A stretch of DNA of 7,755 nucleotides. Origin: Syntrophaceae bacterium UBA4059. GTDB taxonomy: Bacteria; Desulfobacterota; Syntrophia; Syntrophales; Smithellaceae. A model generated the notes under the pieces. The model was given only the letters and a program-made list of their open reading frames with translations, searched no databases and was not told the DNA's origin. Shown here in pieces: positions 4,897-7,755 of this stretch. Location of the stretch: NCBI GenBank assembly GCA_002382045.1, contig DFZJ01000048.1:1-7755 (forward strand), read 5' to 3'. Each line of letters opens with the position of its first letter. Positions within the stretch are counted from its first letter, which is position 1. The position numbers and the translations under genes are program-made.

Positions 4897-7272
4897 TTAA
4901 TCATGTCCAATCAGGGCAAAGGCCGCCCAATCAGTCGGCCCGTAGCCCATTTGAATCATTCCATTCTGGGCCTTTCTCACGGCATCGGCCGAATTGCCGC
5001 TTTGCTCCAGATTTTTGTAAAACATTTCCATCCACACCGCTTTCGCTCTGTCCTCAACCTTCCATCGAGACGCAATGATCGACGGGCTGACGGCATAAAG
5101 CCATGCGCCGGTCAGGGACAGCATTCCCGTATGGGTCGCCCGGCAGTTGCTCAACATCGTCATACGCCCGTTCAATTGCAGGCGGACAATATCATGCATG
5201 GTCAGACCTCCGTGACACGTCCCGTTTGCTGATAAAATCCAACCGGACTCAAGTGGCGCCTCTTGATTGAAACAACAATCAGCCGCAAAGTGAAGAATGT
5301 CATATCCGCCGGCTGGTTTTTGCAAATGAGTACTGGATTCATTTTCTCTGAAGACATAATCCGCTTGCGGAAATAATCTCTTCAGCATCTCCATTTCCGC
5401 CTCGGCATATGCGACCGTTTTTTGTTTTTCGACACGCTGAAGATCAGCGACAATCAGCACTTTCCTGGTTTGCTTGATTATTTTTTTAGGCAGCGCCTGC
5501 TTGATCATGCCGGCATGGGGCAGATAGAAAATAGTAAACCCGTCCACCAGATAAGCCTTCACGTAACGCATGGACGCAAAAGGCAGGTCATAAAGTTTCC
5601 CGTGAGGCACAATACCCAAACGGTCCCCGCTGACAAAATGGATAACCGGTTTTAAAAATACATCATAAACGCTTTCCGATAATACATTAATCTGATTCTT
5701 ATCCTGAGAGCTAATGGTCCTGAGATAAATTTGCACCAGCTGATCAACATCATTTCGTGACATTCCTATTTTTTTCTGATGAAATCCATTTTTACTGATC
5801 ACCCAGATGTATAAAGATTTCGCTCCGGCATAATAAGCGAAAAGGGTTGTATCCGGCGCCATCACTCGTTGAATGTCTTCCACATCCGATGGCGCCTCCC
5901 CCAGGAGCGAATGCATGCGTTTTAAGGCTTCGCCCATCACCGGCGTTGTTCCCGACACGTCTTCCGTAAGCAAATCGTTCGGCACGGCTGCTTTGGACCG
6001 CTCGGCTGTTTTAAAAGCCCTTCTTTCATCACCCTTCCCGGCATAGAGTTCAAGAAGCACTTCATAAATCGCCTGCTGTTTGAAAAAGCCAATGCTCCTG
6101 AAATCTCTTTTTCGTGAAAGCCCCGAAGCGTTATTTTCCATCAGCGTCAACGCTTCATCGGTAACCGCTATCGTCCGGTCGATATCACCTGTCTCCTTAT
6201 AATGATGCGCCAGCATCATCTTTGCCCAGATCAAATAAGAAACCACGCCATTGCGCCTGGCGATGTCTTCAAGGTTTTTGGCTGCTTTAATTCCTTTGTC
6301 TCTGTTTTTATCGATCAGATAGACGTGACTAAGAAAGAAAACCCTGTCGGCTTCACCCAATCGATATCCGCTTTTCAGGGCTATGTCCGCGGCTCTTTCA
6401 AAATGGCTGACTGCCTCCGGAATTTTTCCCGTCACGCCGTACGCAAACCCCAGAAAGTTATACAGATTGATTTCCAGAGATAACGGGATCATCCCCGGGA
6501 AATATCGAATGAGCGGTTTATTCTGAAGTTCATGGTTTAAAACGGGAACGCGCTCCAGATGGGATAGACCTTCGACTATCTTAGGGCGGACATTCTTGCC
6601 AAATTCCTCATCGAAATCCTTAAGGCACAATCTGCCCGCTACGGCCGGAATGTAATCCGCGAAAATCAACGTCATGCCGTACTTAAGCTCCGTATCTCGC
6701 CTAAGCGCAAGCAAATCTGAATTTTCCAGATCATGCGGATTTGCGTGGATGGCTTGTTCGAAATATTTCCGCGCCTTGGTATAATGACCGGTTTTCAGAT
6801 AATAATCGCCGTAGTTATAGAATATAAAAGCATTGAAGGGCGCATGGGACCATTTTTTCTCCTGCTCGCTAATGACGAGATAAGCCGCTTGAAGATTGCC
6901 AAAGCCCATCAAAGCAGATATTTTTCGACTGAAAGCAGATCCTTCGCCGGAAACATTTTTGCGCTTGCGAAATTCATCAATCGCCCTGTTGAAGAAATGA
7001 ATTGAACGCTCCTGATCACCTGCTGACTCAAAATGCGTCCCCACGCTGATGAAAATATAAGGGACAGCCCCATCCAGCACAAAACTGGCTCTTTTGATCT
7101 GATTGACTTGAGGGATGGGAATATCCGCGTCATAAGGACCGTTGAGTTGAACCGGGGCGAAAAAATCAGGAGGCGTCGGTATGGCTTCCATCATGCTGGC
7201 GCATCCCCATAGTCCCAACAGATATCCCATCAAAAAAAACCATTGCATGCGGTAGAAAAAAGGATGGCGCAT
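4897..7272 (-). CDS. TPR-CHAT domain lipoprotein with altered catalytic site
   Basis: This protein has 791 residues when counted from the ATG at 7272. Residues 1-24 look like a lipoprotein signal: a hydrophobic run ending L21-W-G-C24, so Cys24 may be lipidated. TPR-like helical pairs follow, clearest at about 146-179 ('YNYGDYYLKTGHYTKARKYF'), 271-304 ('YNFLGFAYGVTGKIPEAVSHF') and about 348-383. From about 470 to the end is a CHAT (caspase HetF associated with TPRs) peptidase-fold domain: 'LGIVPHGKLYDLPFASM', H661-FAAD665, 'LSNC710', 'SIIASRWKVED' and the terminal 'WAAFALIG'. CHAT proteases use a His-Cys pair. Cys710 is kept, but the position normally held by the catalytic His reads Asp665. 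The function is therefore uncertain: an inactive scaffold, or a variant. A TTG at 7293 would add 7 residues, but neither start has a strong ribosome binding site; the ATG is preferred because it leaves a normal signal peptide. It lies 60 bases after the Suf gene. Confidence 0.85.
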   Translation of the reverse strand: MRHPFFYRMQWFFLMGYLLGLWGCASMMEAIPTPPDFFAPVQLNGPYDADIPIPQVNQIKRASFVLDGAVPYIFISVGTHFESAGDQERSIHFFNRAIDEFRKRKNVSGEGSAFSRKISALMGFGNLQAAYLVISEQEKKWSHAPFNAFIFYNYGDYYLKTGHYTKARKYFEQAIHANPHDLENSDLLALRRDTELKYGMTLIFADYIPAVAGRLCLKDFDEEFGKNVRPKIVEGLSHLERVPVLNHELQNKPLIRYFPGMIPLSLEINLYNFLGFAYGVTGKIPEAVSHFERAADIALKSGYRLGEADRVFFLSHVYLIDKNRDKGIKAAKNLEDIARRNGVVSYLIWAKMMLAHHYKETGDIDRTIAVTDEALTLMENNASGLSRKRDFRSIGFFKQQAIYEVLLELYAGKGDERRAFKTAERSKAAVPNDLLTEDVSGTTPVMGEALKRMHSLLGEAPSDVEDIQRVMAPDTTLFAYYAGAKSLYIWVISKNGFHQKKIGMSRNDVDQLVQIYLRTISSQDKNQINVLSESVYDVFLKPVIHFVSGDRLGIVPHGKLYDLPFASMRYVKAYLVDGFTIFYLPHAGMIKQALPKKIIKQTRKVLIVADLQRVEKQKTVAYAEAEMEMLKRLFPQADYVFRENESSTHLQKPAGGYDILHFAADCCFNQEAPLESGWILSANGTCHGGLTMHDIVRLQLNGRMTMLSNCRATHTGMLSLTGAWLYAVSPSIIASRWKVEDRAKAVWMEMFYKNLEQSGNSADAVRKAQNGMIQMGYGPTDWAAFALIGHD

Positions 7273-7332
7273 GATCAAGTCCGTTCTATTCAAAATTTGG
7301 ATACACGCTTTACCAGAGTCTGCCGGATACGA

Positions 7333-7755
7333 CTATTTCAGGAAACCCTGAATGATCCGGTTAACCGCCTGATCATATGTCAGGCCCAGACTCATCAGTT
7401 TGGTCAGTTGATCACTTGCAATTTTACCGATAGAAGCTTCGTGGGTTAATTCCGCATCGGGATGCCCCGCTTTGAGCGACGGCATGGTTTCATTGGCGCC
7501 GTTGTCCATAATAATGGCATCACATTCAATATGGCCGAAGCATTTGTTTTGCGCATCCATCGTTGCGTAAAATGTCTGCTTGGAATTGCCTTTCATGACG
7601 GAACGGGAAATCATGTTGGCGCGGCTTCCCGCGCCTTTTAAAACAATATTATTCGTGGAGACGGCGGTCTGATCACCATCCGTTAAAACTCTTTCCGTAA
7701 TCAATAAAAGACTGTCTTGACCCAGCACCGCTTCATTGATCCGGTTGGCTTCATC
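7333..7755 (-). CDS. SufB/SufD-family Fe-S cluster assembly scaffold, C-terminal part (5' partial)
   Basis: The frame is open from the window edge to the TAG at 7335-7333 and gives 140 visible residues. They belong to the right-handed beta-helix core and C-terminal helices of the SufB/SufD family, the scaffold on which SufC-dependent Fe-S clusters are built. C78 in 'HIECDAIIMD' aligns with the scaffold cysteine of E. coli SufB (Cys405, in 'TQCDSML'), and 'AELTH105-E106-ASIGKI' aligns with the SufB 'QVEHEATTSKI' segment; the spacing of 27 versus 28 residues agrees. The cysteine favours a SufB-like over a SufD-like role. The protein stops at 'AVNRIIQGFLK', soon after the conserved helix, with no longer tail as in E. 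coli SufB. This resembles the short one-scaffold SufBC systems of anaerobes. An apparent GTG start at 7728 is internal. SufC and the N-terminus would lie beyond the right edge. Confidence 0.88.
   Translation of the reverse strand, partial: DEANRINEAVLGQDSLLLITERVLTDGDQTAVSTNNIVLKGAGSRANMISRSVMKGNSKQTFYATMDAQNKCFGHIECDAIIMDNGANETMPSLKAGHPDAELTHEASIGKIASDQLTKLMSLGLTYDQAVNRIIQGFLK

Noticed and set aside
4064..5078. Several 109- to 147-codon plus-strand frames across the HDOD gene and the end of the CHAT gene
   Set aside because: They are antisense to clearly recognisable domains, overlap each other in different frames, and lack ribosome binding sites and recognisable sequence features.
5262..5292. 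A sequencing frameshift as the explanation for the HFAADCC motif
   Set aside because: The frame is continuous, and both flanks (YDIL before, PLESGWIL after) match the CHAT pattern in the same frame, so only a substitution, not an indel, can explain the missing His.
4897..7272. A CRISPR-linked CHAT protease (craspase-like) system
   Set aside because: There is no repeat array and no cas gene in the window, the protein has an export signal, and the catalytic His is missing.
7294..7332. A terminator hairpin after the SufB-like gene
   Set aside because: The CCGGCAGACTCTGG stretch pairs poorly beyond three bases and is not followed by a clean T-run.

Overview
The window reads like a chromosomal segment of an anaerobic, Gram-negative bacterium. 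It holds rubrerythrin-type peroxide/oxygen defence proteins, two predicted outer-envelope lipoproteins with lipoboxes, an HDOD signalling protein and a SUF-type Fe-S assembly scaffold. This mix is typical of Desulfobacterota (the former Deltaproteobacteria, e.g. Syntrophia-like lineages), but that placement is inferred from gene content, not from a marker gene. Coding density is high. Seven of the eight genes lie on the minus strand, and the longest gap without a gene is about 170 bases. I see no RNA gene, CRISPR array, insertion sequence or integration site.

Layout, left to right. Bases 1-297 (+) are the 3' end of an ABC-F ATPase gene. It converges head-on with the minus-strand block, and the two stop codons touch (TAA/TTA at 295-300). 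Bases 298-3779 (-) form a probable four-gene operon. In transcription order it encodes a glycine-zipper lipoprotein (3779-3042), rubrerythrin (3020-2523), a Na+/phosphate cotransporter with a C-terminal PhoU-like domain (2498-876), and a second ferritin-like di-iron protein without a rubredoxin domain (816-298). The gaps are 21, 24 and 59 bases. A plausible sigma70-type promoter lies in the 170-base gap upstream (3851-3879). Bases 3950-4822 (-) encode an HDOD-domain protein. Bases 4897-7272 (-) encode a large TPR-CHAT protein carrying a lipoprotein signal. Bases 7333-7755 (-) are the C-terminal end of a SufB/SufD-family Fe-S scaffold gene, cut by the window edge.

How they may work together: the 298-3779 operon combines peroxide reduction (rubrerythrin and its ferritin-like relative) with phosphate transport and an envelope lipoprotein. 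This may be a stress or metal/phosphate homeostasis unit. The HDOD, TPR-CHAT and Suf genes are collinear and closely spaced (74 and 60 bases), so they may be co-transcribed, but no shared pathway is evident.

The most unusual item is the TPR-CHAT lipoprotein. The protease-like CHAT fold and the cysteine position are preserved, but the expected catalytic histidine is an aspartate, and the protein is predicted to leave the cytoplasm. It is either a pseudo-protease or a variant active site in an envelope-anchored sensor/scaffold.
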